Part shown: positions 9,500 through 17,902 of the stretch, in pieces
Numbering within the stretch: the first letter of the stretch is position 1
Layout: each line of letters begins with the position of its first letter
Assembly (NCBI RefSeq): GCF_947489255.1
Contig: NZ_CANLCY010000004.1
Span: 496,001 to 560,000, forward strand
Direction of reading: 5' to 3'
DNA: 64,000 nucleotides
Source: an uncultured Microbacterium sp.
GTDB lineage: Bacteria; Actinomycetota; Actinomycetes; Actinomycetales; Microbacteriaceae
Program-made: the position numbers and the translations under genes
Notes under the pieces: model-generated
Database searches by the model: none
What the model was told of the DNA's origin: nothing
What the model saw: only the letters and a program-made list of their open reading frames with translations

Positions 9500-10894
9500 T
9501 CAGAGGCGGGTCCAGGCCTCGGTGAGGGTCGAGCGCAGGATCTGCTCGATCTCGGTGAATTCGGACGGGCCGATGGTCAGGGGCGGGGCGAGCTGGATGA
9601 CGGGGTCGCCCCGGTCGTCGGCGCGGCAGTACAGGCCCGCGTCGAAAAGCGCCTTCGACAGGAAGCCGCGCAGCAGCCGCTCCGACTCGTCGTCGTCGAA
9701 GGTCTCTTTCGTCGCCTTGTCCTTGACGAGTTCGATGCCGAAGAAGTAGCCGTCGCCGCGGACGTCGCCCACGATCGGCAGGTCGAGCAACCGCTCGAGG
9801 GTGGACCGGAACACGGGGGAGTTCGTCCGCACGTTCTCGAGCAGCCCCTCCTCCTCGAACACGTCGAGGTTCTCCAGCGCCACGGCAGCCGAGACCGGGT
9901 GTCCGCCGAAGGTGTAGCCGTGGGGGAAGGTGGCGTCGCCGTGCGCGAAGGGTTCGTAGATGCGGTCGCTGATGATCGTGCCGCCCAGCGGCGAATAGCC
10001 GCTGGTCACGCCCTTGGCGAAGGTGATCATGTCGGGCTGGTAGTCGTACGCCGAGGCGCCGAAGTAGTGGCCGAGACGACCGAAGGCGCAGATGACCTCG
10101 TCGGAGACGAGCAGCACGTCGTACTTGTCGCAGATCTCGCGCACGCGCTGGAAGTATCCCGCGGGTGCGGGGAAGCAGCCGCCGGCGTTCTGCACGGGCT
10201 CGAGGAACACCGCCGCGACCGTCTCGGGGCCCTCGAACTGGATCATCTGCTCGATGCGGTCGGCGGCCCACAGCCCGAACTCCTCGGGGGTGCCGCCCCC
10301 GAATCCGCTCTCCTCGGCGCGGTAGTAGTTCGTGTTGGGGACCCGGAAGCCTCCCGGGGTGACCGGCTCGAACATGTGCTTCATGACGGGCAGCCCCGTG
10401 ATGGCAAGAGCGCCCTGCGTGGTGCCGTGATAGGCGATCGCCCGGGAGATGACCTTGTGCTTGGTGGGCTGGCCCTGCGTCTTCCAGTACTGCTTGGCCA
10501 GCTTGAACGCCGTTTCGACGGCTTCGCCTCCGCCGGTGGAGAAGAAGACGTGATTCAGATCGCCGGGGGCGAGATCGGCGAGCCGATCGGCGAGTTCGAT
10601 CGCCGCGGGGTGGGCGTACGACCACAGGGGGAAGAACGCCAGCTCCTCGGCCTGCTTCGCCGCCGCCTGCGCGATGCGGCGCCGCCCGTGTCCGGCGTTG
10701 ACCACGAAGAGCCCCGCGAGGCCGTCGATGTAGCGCTTCCCGGTGGCATCGAAGATGTGGTGGCCCTCGCCCTTGACGATGATCGGGACGCCCGGGCCGT
10801 CGGTCATGGTCGACTGGCGCGAGAAGTGCATCCAGAGGTGGTCGCGGGCCTTGGATTGCAGGTCGGCGTGCTGATCGGTTTCGATGAGGGTCAT
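9500..10894 (-). CDS. class III PLP-dependent aminotransferase (omega-amino acid/putrescine type)
   Basis: A 464-residue fold-type I aminotransferase. The PLP lysine is Lys294 in TFAKGVTSGYSP, with Asp265 in LLVSDEV holding the pyridine nitrogen. STGGGEAVETAFKLA (about 119-133) is the phosphate-binding loop and HGYTFGGHPV the usual C-terminal motif. It most resembles omega-amino acid:pyruvate or putrescine:pyruvate transaminases, but substrate cannot be fixed from these motifs. Its ATG overlaps the stop of an Lrp/AsnC regulator (ATGA), and an APC permease lies downstream. Together they suggest uptake and transamination of an amino acid, polyamine or GABA-like compound under Lrp control. Confidence 0.85.
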   Translation of the reverse strand: MTLIETDQHADLQSKARDHLWMHFSRQSTMTDGPGVPIIVKGEGHHIFDATGKRYIDGLAGLFVVNAGHGRRRIAQAAAKQAEELAFFPLWSYAHPAAIELADRLADLAPGDLNHVFFSTGGGEAVETAFKLAKQYWKTQGQPTKHKVISRAIAYHGTTQGALAITGLPVMKHMFEPVTPGGFRVPNTNYYRAEESGFGGGTPEEFGLWAADRIEQMIQFEGPETVAAVFLEPVQNAGGCFPAPAGYFQRVREICDKYDVLLVSDEVICAFGRLGHYFGASAYDYQPDMITFAKGVTSGYSPLGGTIISDRIYEPFAHGDATFPHGYTFGGHPVSAAVALENLDVFEEEGLLENVRTNSPVFRSTLERLLDLPIVGDVRGDGYFFGIELVKDKATKETFDDDESERLLRGFLSKALFDAGLYCRADDRGDPVIQLAPPLTIGPSEFTEIEQILRSTLTEAWTRL

Positions 10895-11361
10895 CGCGTT
10901 CCCCAGTTGTAGAGCTGACGGTGGAGCTTGAGATAGACGAACGTCTCGGTCGAGACGACGTCGGGCAGAGACCGGATGCGGTCGTTCAGCAGGTCGATGA
11001 GGTCGTCGTCGCTCTCGCAGACCACCTCGACGAGCAGGTCGAACGAGCCCGCGGTCGAGACCACGTAGGTCACGCCCGGCAGTTCGGTCATCTGCGCGGC
11101 CGCGACGCGGGTGTCACCCGAGACGCGGACGCCGATCATGGCCTGTCGCGCGAAGCCCAACTGCAGCGGATCGGTGACCGCGACGATCTGCAGGATGCCG
11201 GCATCCTGGAGCTTCTGCACCCGCTGGCGCGTCGCGGTCTCGCTGAGACCGACGGCTTTGCCGATCTCGGCGTAGGAGCGACGGCCGTCTTCCTGCAACT
11301 GTTCGACGATCGCTTTGGAGACGCGATCGAGAACGGTGCTGCGGTCGGCGGTGGGGCTCAT
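10891..11361 (-). CDS. Lrp/AsnC family transcriptional regulator
   Basis: A 156-residue regulator with an N-terminal helix-turn-helix (DGRRSYAEIGKAVGLSETATRQRVQKL, about 26-52) and a C-terminal RAM ligand-sensing domain (GVTYVVSTAGSFDLLVEVVCES). It is first in the operon and its stop overlaps the aminotransferase start. Upstream is an inverted repeat (11383-11403) where it probably binds to regulate itself and the aminotransferase. Such regulators usually activate or repress amine and amino acid catabolism in response to the substrate. Confidence 0.88.
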   Translation of the reverse strand: MSPTADRSTVLDRVSKAIVEQLQEDGRRSYAEIGKAVGLSETATRQRVQKLQDAGILQIVAVTDPLQLGFARQAMIGVRVSGDTRVAAAQMTELPGVTYVVSTAGSFDLLVEVVCESDDDLIDLLNDRIRSLPDVVSTETFVYLKLHRQLYNWGTR

Positions 11362-11382
11362 GATCGGCGACGGTATCAGCGG

Positions 11383-11403
11383 ATCATTCGCTGAATCAAT
11401 GAT
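11383..11403. promoter_or_regulatory. probable Lrp/AsnC operator
   Basis: Inverted arms ATCATT and AATGAT separated by 9 nt, 22-42 bp upstream of the lrp start, in a locally AT-rich patch. Size and AT content fit sites of the Lrp family; binding is inferred. Confidence 0.45.
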
Positions 11404-11530
11404 GATCTCGACATTTACGAGGGCGTAACAGCGCGGAAACCGTCGTAAATGGCCTCAGCGGCTCCCCACGGCGGCACCTCCGGTGCGCGCGCCGACACGC
11501 GGCGCCGCTACGATGACCGCGGAGGTGCGG

Positions 11531-13246
11531 ATGTCGGGGTGGCTCGAACGGTGGTCGTCTGCGCGCCGCACCGTCCTGCGCTCGGCGGCCGCGGTCGCCG
11601 TCGCCGCGCTCGCCGTGTCCGGCGCCGTCTCCGCGCCGAGCGCGACCGCGGCGACGGCCCTGCCCGGCTGGCTCTCCACGCGCGGGGCGAGCATCGTCAC
11701 CTCCGCCGGCACTCCGTACACGATCAAGGCCGTCGCCTGGTTCGGCATGGAGACCTCCAATTGCGCGCCGCACGGGCTGTGGTCCATCTCGCTCGACGAG
11801 GGTCTGCGAGCGATCGCGGGAATGGGCTTCAACACGATCCGCCTCCCCTTCTCGAACGAGTGCCTCGCCGCCTCGTCGTCGAACTCCATCAACGGCGCCG
11901 TCAACGCCGATCTCGTCGCCCTCAGCCCGCTGAAGCTCATGGACACCGTGATCGCCCGGGCGAAGACCTACGGCCTGTCGGTGATCCTCGACCGTCACCG
12001 CCCCGACTCCGCGGCGCAGAGCGAGCTCTGGTACACCGGCGCCTACAGCGAGAAGCGGTGGATCGACGACTGGAAGATGCTCGCGCAGCGCTACCGGAAC
12101 GAACCCGCGGTGATCGGCGTCGACCTGCACAACGAACCGCACGGACCGGCCTGCTGGAACTGCGGCGATCCCGCGCGCGACTGGAGGGCGGCCGCCACCC
12201 GCGCGGGCAATGCCGTGCTGTCGGTCAACCCCAACCTGCTGATCATCGTCGAGGGCGTCGAGCGTCAGAACGACGGCTCGAGCACGTGGTGGGGCGGCGG
12301 CCTCCGCGACGCCGGCGCGGCGCCCGTGACCCTGTCGGTCAAGAACCGCGTGGTGTACTCGCCGCACGACTATCCGGCGACCGTGCACCAGCAGTCGTGG
12401 TTCTCGGCACCGAACTACCCCGCGAACCTCGAAGCGGTGTGGGATGCCAACTGGGGCTACCTCGTGCGCAAGAACATCGCGCCCGTGCTGCTGGGCGAAT
12501 TCGGGACGAAGCTCGAGACCGCGAGCGACAAGGCGTGGATGAGCACGCTCGTCGCCTATCTCGCCAAGACGAAGATCAGCTACGCGTACTGGTCGTTCAA
12601 CCCGAACAGCGGAGACACCGGCGGCCTGGTCGCCGACGACTGGCGCACGCTGCAGAAGGCCAAGCTCGCGGCGCTGCAGCCGATCCTCACGCCTGTGACC
12701 GTTCCCGCTCCCCGGCCCACGACGAGCCCCACGGCCTCGCCGAAGCCGAGCGCGTCGACGTCCCCGAAGCCCACGACGACGCCGAAGCCCACGACGACGC
12801 CGAAGCCCACGACGACGCCGAAGCCCACGACGTCGCCGAGGCCGACTGCGAGCCCGTCGGCGTCGCCGAAGCCGAGCGCGAGCCCCACGGCGTCGCCGAA
12901 GCCGAGCGCGACGGCCTCACCGAAACCCTCGGCCTCGCCGTCGTCCGCTCCCCGTCTCTCGGCGGCGTGGGTGCCGCAGAGCGCGTGGGGCGAGGGGTAC
13001 GTCGCCGAGCTCGCGCTCACCGCCGGCGCGAGCGTGAAGAGCTGGTCGGTGTCGTTCGAGGCCCCGGGCACGACGGCGGTGAGCAACGCCTGGGGCATGT
13101 CGTGCACCGTCGGCGGTACCACCGTGACGTGCACCGGAAGCGACTGGGCAGCCGCCCTCGCCCCCGGACAGACCGTGCGGGTGGGATTCCAGGCCACGGC
13201 GACGAAGGCGCCCGCTGCGCCCGCGCTGCGCGTCTCGGCATCCTGA
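11531..13246 (+). CDS. secreted GH5 glycoside hydrolase (cellulase-like) with linker and CBM2-like module
   Basis: A 571-residue modular enzyme. The start is ATG 11531, with GGAGG 5 nt upstream. Residues 13-45 are an RR-containing signal peptide ending near PSATAA. Residues 48-390 form a GH5 barrel: GFNTIRLPFSNE, acid/base Glu202 in LHNEPHG and nucleophile Glu323 in LLGEFGT. The linker, about residues 391-475, consists of Pro, Thr, Ser, Ala and Lys (repeated PKPTTT). The C-terminal ~95 residues (LSAAWVPQSAWGEGYVAEL...FQATATKA) look like a bacterial CBM2 cellulose-binding module. The likely substrate is a beta-1,4-glucan or mannan. The gene is transcribed away from the lrp operon and no regulator is adjacent. 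Confidence 0.9.
   Translation: MSGWLERWSSARRTVLRSAAAVAVAALAVSGAVSAPSATAATALPGWLSTRGASIVTSAGTPYTIKAVAWFGMETSNCAPHGLWSISLDEGLRAIAGMGFNTIRLPFSNECLAASSSNSINGAVNADLVALSPLKLMDTVIARAKTYGLSVILDRHRPDSAAQSELWYTGAYSEKRWIDDWKMLAQRYRNEPAVIGVDLHNEPHGPACWNCGDPARDWRAAATRAGNAVLSVNPNLLIIVEGVERQNDGSSTWWGGGLRDAGAAPVTLSVKNRVVYSPHDYPATVHQQSWFSAPNYPANLEAVWDANWGYLVRKNIAPVLLGEFGTKLETASDKAWMSTLVAYLAKTKISYAYWSFNPNSGDTGGLVADDWRTLQKAKLAALQPILTPVTVPAPRPTTSPTASPKPSASTSPKPTTTPKPTTTPKPTTTPKPTTSPRPTASPSASPKPSASPTASPKPSATASPKPSASPSSAPRLSAAWVPQSAWGEGYVAELALTAGASVKSWSVSFEAPGTTAVSNAWGMSCTVGGTTVTCTGSDWAAALAPGQTVRVGFQATATKAPAAPALRVSAS
12764..12840 (+). repeat. 18-bp tandem repeat in the GH5 linker
   Basis: Four near-identical copies of the 18-mer CCGAAGCCCACGACGACG, each encoding PKPTTT. 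The surrounding linker (12716-12950) is built from related degenerate units. Copy number may vary between strains without shifting the frame, changing linker length. Confidence 0.8.
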
Positions 13247-13395
13247 GGATTCCGCTCGGCGGCCCGCCGCAGAGTCGGGGCGTCTCACCGGCGCGTGACG
13301 ACGCGGCCGGGGCCGACGGTGGCGGAGGGCCCGGGATGCCGGCATCCATCGCTCACGCATAACAAGCGTGAGGGTCGACCGAGGGTGGCGCTGTC

Positions 13396-13401
13396 TACGC
13401 T
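13396..13401 (+). promoter_or_regulatory. -10 box of the second GT39 gene
   Basis: TACGCT ends 6 nt before the GTG start at 13408, predicting a leaderless transcript. Confidence 0.5.
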
Positions 13402-13407
13402 GCGCGG

Positions 13408-15447
13408 GTGACCGCCGTTCTGACACCCGCACCGACACCCGCCGTCTCGTCTCCACGCGCGCTCCGCCGTCCCGGCGGATGGACGCTCGGGCTCTCCGCG
13501 ATCGGCCTGCTCGCCCTGGTGCTGACGGGGTGGCAGGTGTGGGCGGGGGCGCCGAGCGAGTACTACGCCTCGATCGCGCTGTCGATGAGCAGATCGTGGT
13601 CGAACTTCTTCTTCGGAGCCGTCGACCCGGCGGGCACGGTCACGCTCGACAAGATCCCCGGTTCGTTCTGGGTCCCGGCGCTGCTCGTGCGCGTCTTCGG
13701 CTACTCGGCGTGGGCGGTGATCCTGCCGAACTCCCTCGCCGCCGTCGGCGCCGCCCTCCTCACCGCCGTCACCGCGCGACGGCTCGCGGGCGAGCGTGCC
13801 GGATTGATCGCGGGCGCGATCGTGGCGGTCACCCCGATCCTGGTCGCGGTGGCCCGGTCGAATCAGCCCGAGGCGTTCTTCGTCCTCGGCCTCTCGCTCA
13901 CCGCCTACGCCGCCGTGCGCGCCGTCCAGCAGCGCAGCTTCGGGTGGCTGGTCGCCGCGGGGACGCTGGTGGGGCTGTCGTTCCAGTTCTACATGCTCGA
14001 GGCGTGGGCGGTGTGGCCCGCCCTCGCCGCCGCGTACCTCTTCACGCGGCAGTCGTGGCTGCGCCGCGTGGGGCATCTGCTGGTGGCCGGGGCGGTGAGT
14101 CTCGCGGCCTCGCTGTGGTGGGTGGCGATCGTCGCGCTGATCCCCGCCGGCAGCCGCCCCTACATCGGCAGCACGCTGTCGAACGACCCGTGGGAGATGG
14201 TGTTCGGCTACAACGGCTTGGGCCGGTTCACCGCGACGAGCGACAGCAGCGCCTACGAATCGTTCACTCCGCCGTTCTCGGGCGATCCGGGGGTGCTGCG
14301 TCTGTTCAACGCGCAGCTCGCCGGGCAGATCGCTTGGCTGATCCCCGCCGCGGTCGTGGCGATCGCGATGCTGTGGATGCTGCGCTTCCCGCGGCCGCTC
14401 ACCGTGCTGCTGACGGTGTGGACGGCCACCTTCGTCGCGATGTTCTCGGCGGTGGCCGGGATGCACCAGTTCTACACCGCGGCGCTGGCCGTGCCGCTCG
14501 GCCTCGTCGTGGCGACGGCTCTGGCGGTCGCGCACCGCGCCGGGCGCACGTGGCCGCAGGTGGCGATCGTCGGCACGGCCGCGGTCACGGCGCTGGGGAT
14601 CGGGCTCGCCTCGGGCGGGTACAGCATCCCCGTCTCGATCGCGCAGGCCGTCGCGGCCGCGGTGGCCATCGTGCTGCTGATCGCGCGGCGAGGCTCGGGC
14701 ACCCTCGCCACGGCCGTGATGTTGGTCGGCCTGCTGCTGACCCCGGCGGTGTGGTCGGCGGTGACCATCGCGCATCCCAACTCGATCAATCCGGTCGCCG
14801 GCGGCGTGTCGGAGATGTCGGGCGGCGGCTTCGGCGGAGGGATGCCGGGTGCCGGCCGCGGGACGGGCGGTGCGGGATCGTTCGCCGGGGGAGCTGCGGC
14901 GCCGGGTGGTGGAGCGCCGGGTGGGGCGGCGCCGGGCGGGTCGGCGCCGGGTGCGGGCACGATCCCCGGCACGCAGGGCGGCGGCGCGGCGGGCGGCTCC
15001 GGGCCGGGCGCCGCCGCGGGCGGCTCCTCGGCGCGCGACGGCGCGGGCCGCTCGGCCGGCGGCGGAGGTGTCGGCGGCGGGACGAGCGCCGCCGACACGG
15101 CCCTGCTCTCGTGGCTCGAGCAGAACGCCGCGGGCTCGGAGTACCTCGCCGCGACTTTCGGCGCGCAGTCCGCGGCATCCCTCATCCTCGCCAGCGACGG
15201 CGGATCGTTCCTGCCCATCGGCGGATTCAACGGAACGGATGCCGTGCCCACGCTCGACGAGTTCGTCTCACTCGTGAAGGCGGGCGACGTGCGCTACGTC
15301 ATCGAGGGCCAGGAGCGCAGCGGTGGGGGAGGGTTCGGCTCGTCGTCCGCGTCGAGCTCGAGCACCTCGGCCCAGATCCGCGAGTGGGTCGGACAGAACT
15401 GCGCGATCGACAGCAGCGCGCCCTCGACGGTCTACGCCTGTTCCTGA
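13408..15447 (+). CDS. GT39-type glycosyltransferase with Gly/Ala/Pro-rich extracellular insert
   Basis: A 679-residue membrane glycosyltransferase, paralogous to the product of 5673-7697. The first extracytoplasmic loop has SEYYASIALSMSRSWSNFFFGAVDPAGTVTLDK, and about 11-12 membrane segments extend to residue 460. Residues about 470-560 are almost entirely Gly, Ala, Pro and Ser (GGGFGGGMPGAG, APGGGAPGGAAPGG), forming a flexible linker. A C-terminal extracellular domain follows, with LILASDGGSFLPIGGFNGTD and a final cysteine. The linker is absent from the other copy. It probably transfers a sugar from a polyprenyl phosphate donor to a wall polymer or protein. The gene is preceded by a leaderless-type promoter and ends near a strong palindrome at 15478-15540. 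Confidence 0.82.
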   Translation: MTAVLTPAPTPAVSSPRALRRPGGWTLGLSAIGLLALVLTGWQVWAGAPSEYYASIALSMSRSWSNFFFGAVDPAGTVTLDKIPGSFWVPALLVRVFGYSAWAVILPNSLAAVGAALLTAVTARRLAGERAGLIAGAIVAVTPILVAVARSNQPEAFFVLGLSLTAYAAVRAVQQRSFGWLVAAGTLVGLSFQFYMLEAWAVWPALAAAYLFTRQSWLRRVGHLLVAGAVSLAASLWWVAIVALIPAGSRPYIGSTLSNDPWEMVFGYNGLGRFTATSDSSAYESFTPPFSGDPGVLRLFNAQLAGQIAWLIPAAVVAIAMLWMLRFPRPLTVLLTVWTATFVAMFSAVAGMHQFYTAALAVPLGLVVATALAVAHRAGRTWPQVAIVGTAAVTALGIGLASGGYSIPVSIAQAVAAAVAIVLLIARRGSGTLATAVMLVGLLLTPAVWSAVTIAHPNSINPVAGGVSEMSGGGFGGGMPGAGRGTGGAGSFAGGAAAPGGGAPGGAAPGGSAPGAGTIPGTQGGGAAGGSGPGAAAGGSSARDGAGRSAGGGGVGGGTSAADTALLSWLEQNAAGSEYLAATFGAQSAASLILASDGGSFLPIGGFNGTDAVPTLDEFVSLVKAGDVRYVIEGQERSGGGGFGSSSASSSSTSAQIREWVGQNCAIDSSAPSTVYACS

Positions 15448-15477
15448 TCGGGCCGCTCCCGCCGCCACCGTCGACGG

Positions 15478-15540
15478 GATCGAGCGTCCAGGACACGCGG
15501 ACGGTTCCGCGGAACCTCCGGGTGTTGTGGACACTCGATC
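15478..15540. repeat. 63-bp near-perfect palindrome between convergent genes
   Basis: Arms of about 31 nt pair at 27 or so positions around a core of GGTTCCGCGGAACC (15503-15516). The outer ends begin GATCGAG and end CTCGATC. It lies between the convergent GT39 and hydrolase genes, so it may act as a bidirectional terminator, but the length and the palindromic ends also fit a small inserted element. Confidence 0.7.
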
Positions 15541-15643
15541 GAGCCGCGGGCGCCACGGCGGACGACGCGTCGCGACGGGAGGGCGAGGCGGCGCGGGCGG
15601 CGGGCGGGCACCGGACGGCTCTGCCCAGGGGAGGGCGAGGCGG

Positions 15644-16438
15644 CTAGGGACGGCCGAGGAACTCCAGGCCCGCCTCGCGGAACGCACGCGCTCCGGGCGC
15701 GTTGACGTGGTGCCGCCCCGGGATGTCGGCGAACTCGCCGCGGGGGAGCAGGCTCGCCAGGTGCGCGGACTGATCGTGGATCGGGTCGTCGGTCCCCGTC
15801 GCGATCAACACGGGCTGCTGCGGGGGAGACGTCGGGTCGGGATCGGTCTCGCCCAGGCGCATCCCCTCGGCGATCGCGACGAGCGCGCGCAGGTCGTTGC
15901 CGGGCACGCGCTCGGCGAGCGAGACGTAACGCTGGGTCGTGGCATCCTGAACGGCCTCGCCGTGGTCGAGGAACGCCCGGGCCTGCTCGACCTGGAGGCG
16001 CGCGAGCGGTCGACCGTCGGGGATGCCGCCGAGCACCGCGCGCTCGACGTGCTCGGGGGCGTCGACGGCGAGCTGCCAGCCCACCCGACCGCCGAGCGAG
16101 TAGCCGAGGTAGCGCACCTGATCGACGAGATACGTGTCGAGAACGGCGACGAGGTCGGCCACGAGGGTGGGCATGGTGTACGCCGCGGCATCGTGGGGCT
16201 TCTCGCTCGCCCCGTGACCGCGCTGGTCCACCGCGATCACCCGGAAGCCCGCGCGCAGCAGGTCGCGCACCCAGCCGGTGTTGATCCAGTTGTCACGCGT
16301 GCTCGAGCCGAATCCGTGCACGCACAACACGGGATCCGCCTCGGGATCGCCCCAGGAGTAGGTGGCGAGGCGCACGTTGTCGCCGACGATGACGAACTGC
16401 GCGGGAGGGATCTCGGTGAGGGCGGGCACGGCATCCAT
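15644..16438 (-). CDS. alpha/beta hydrolase
   Basis: A 264-residue alpha/beta hydrolase. The oxyanion region reads CVHGFGSSTRDNW, and the nucleophile elbow is GYSLGGRVGW (consensus G-x-S-x-G). The catalytic acid is probably Asp in IATGTDDPIHDQS, and the histidine is in PGRHHVNAPGARAF near the C-terminus. The ATG at 16438 is preceded immediately by GGAGGA, very close for a ribosome binding site, so a leaderless mRNA is also possible. The substrate is unknown; esterase, lactonase or haloperoxidase-like activities are all seen in this superfamily. It diverges from the mug gene 57 bp away. Confidence 0.85.
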   Translation of the reverse strand: MDAVPALTEIPPAQFVIVGDNVRLATYSWGDPEADPVLCVHGFGSSTRDNWINTGWVRDLLRAGFRVIAVDQRGHGASEKPHDAAAYTMPTLVADLVAVLDTYLVDQVRYLGYSLGGRVGWQLAVDAPEHVERAVLGGIPDGRPLARLQVEQARAFLDHGEAVQDATTQRYVSLAERVPGNDLRALVAIAEGMRLGETDPDPTSPPQQPVLIATGTDDPIHDQSAHLASLLPRGEFADIPGRHHVNAPGARAFREAGLEFLGRP

Positions 16439-16483
16439 TCCTCCGATCCTGGCAGAACGCCGCGCGCGGCCCGCGGTACTGGT

Positions 16484-16489
16484 CATAGT
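16484..16489 (+). promoter_or_regulatory. -10 box of the mug gene
   Basis: CATAGT ends 6 nt before the ATG at 16496, the leaderless spacing seen elsewhere in the window. Confidence 0.4.
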
Positions 16490-16495
16490 GGTCTC

Positions 16496-17062
16496 ATGGG
16501 TTTCACGCGCGCCGAGCTCGACTCCTTCCGGGATGCCACGGTGCCCGACCTCGTGGAGCCCGGGGTGCGGCTGCTCTTCGTCGGCATCAATCCCGGGCTG
16601 TGGACGGCCGCCACGGGCACGCCGTTCGCCCGCCCCGGCAACCGCTTCTGGCCGGCCCTGGTGACGGCCGGGATCCTGCCCCGCGTCCCCGCGTACTCGG
16701 CGACGCTGGGGGAGTCCGATCGGCGGCTCGTGTTCGATGCCGGCATCGGGGTGACCAACCTGGTCGCGCGCGCGACGGCCCGGGCCGATGAGCTGTCGCG
16801 CGACGAGCTGCGCGCGGGCGCGGAGGCGCTCGCGGGGCGGGTCGCGACCTGGCGGCCCCGGGTGGTCGCGATCGTGGGGCTGACCGCCTATCGGCAGGGG
16901 TTCGATCGCCGGAAGGCCGTCGCGGGACGGCAGGACGCGTCGATCGCCGGGTGCGAGACATGGGTCCTCCCCAACCCGAGCGGACTGAACGCCCATGACA
17001 CCGTCGACTCCCTCGCCGCGGCCTACGCGGCGCCCGCACGTGCGGCCGGGGTTCTCTCGTGA
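16496..17062 (+). CDS. mug: mismatch-specific G/U(T) DNA glycosylase (Mug/TDG family)
   Basis: A 188-residue base-excision repair enzyme that removes uracil or thymine mispaired with guanine, and related lesions. The N-terminal catalytic motif is GINPGLWTAATGTPFARPGN (GINPG with the Asn that activates water), and the C-terminal motif is LPNPSGLNAH, which flips and penetrates the DNA. Length matches bacterial Mug. The stop overlaps the GTG of a DUF2809 gene (GTGA), so the two are coupled. Confidence 0.9.
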   Translation: MGFTRAELDSFRDATVPDLVEPGVRLLFVGINPGLWTAATGTPFARPGNRFWPALVTAGILPRVPAYSATLGESDRRLVFDAGIGVTNLVARATARADELSRDELRAGAEALAGRVATWRPRVVAIVGLTAYRQGFDRRKAVAGRQDASIAGCETWVLPNPSGLNAHDTVDSLAAAYAAPARAAGVLS

Positions 17063-17463
17063 CCCGGCGGCTCGCGGCGCTCGTCGCCCTCGTCGCGGTC
17101 GTCGCGGCGGGACTCGCGGTGCACCGCCTGCTGCCCGCCTCGGTCGCGTCCGACGTCGCCGGAGACGCGCTCTACGCGGTCGCGGCCTACACCGGGCTCG
17201 TCCTGCTCCTCCCGCGCGCGCGACGGCCCGTCCTCGCGGCGGCCGCGGCGCTGTGGTGCATCGCCGTCGAACTGCTGCAGCTGACCGGGGTGCCGGTCGC
17301 CCTGGCGGAGCGGATACCGGTCGCCGCGCTCGTTCTCGGCTCGGGCTTCGACGCACGCGATCTCGTCGTGTATGTGCTCGCCGTCGCGAGCGCTCTCGGC
17401 GTGGACCGCGCGGTGTCGGGCGCGCGCGGTCGGCGGGCCGAGGCGATGGCGCGGTCGCGGTGA
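17059..17463 (+). CDS. DUF2809 membrane protein
   Basis: A 134-residue protein with four predicted membrane helices and the DUF2809 signature ELLQLTG followed by LGSGFDARDLVVYVLA. The GTG start overlaps the mug stop. The function of the family is unknown; nothing in the neighbourhood assigns one. Confidence 0.75.
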   Translation: MTRRLAALVALVAVVAAGLAVHRLLPASVASDVAGDALYAVAAYTGLVLLLPRARRPVLAAAAALWCIAVELLQLTGVPVALAERIPVAALVLGSGFDARDLVVYVLAVASALGVDRAVSGARGRRAEAMARSR

Positions 17464-17597
17464 GGGCGGCCCCGCCGAGGGTCGGCGACATTGCCGGGGC
17501 GAAGCCCTTTCCCTGACGGCTCCTCCCCGGGGACGGATACCGCGACGCCCGGGCGCCGCGCGGTAGCGTGACGGTTCCGCGACGAAAGGAGGGGCCG

Positions 17598-17894
17598 GTG
17601 CTCGTGCAGTTCTACGGTGTCGTGTTCCGGTGGGAGGCCCGGAGCGACAGCGACTGGTACTTCGTCGCCCTCCCACCCGAGCTGAGCGACGACATCCGTG
17701 AGACCCAGACGTTCCGCCGCGGGTTCGGCGGGGTCCGCGTCGACGCCACCATCGGCGCCACCGTGTTCCGCACGTCGATCTTCCCGCAGGCGGGCGGCGT
17801 CTACGTCCTCCCGCTCAAGCGCGCGGTCCGCGACGCCGAGGGCATCGAACCGGGCGGCACGGTCGTGGTGGAGCTCGCCGTTCTCGACGCCTGA
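17598..17894 (+). CDS. DUF1905 domain protein
   Basis: A 98-residue protein of the DUF1905 type, which usually folds as a small beta-barrel: VQFYGVVFRWEA, WYFVALPPELSDDI, GFGGVRVDATIGATVFRTSIFP, YVLPLKRAVRDAEGI. I chose GTG 17598, which has AAAGGAGG 5 nt upstream; an in-frame earlier start at 17568 lacks one. Function unknown. The prepilin peptidase gene begins 8 bp downstream and may be co-transcribed. Confidence 0.8.
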   Translation: MLVQFYGVVFRWEARSDSDWYFVALPPELSDDIRETQTFRRGFGGVRVDATIGATVFRTSIFPQAGGVYVLPLKRAVRDAEGIEPGGTVVVELAVLDA

Positions 17895-17902
17895 GGCGCG
17901 CG

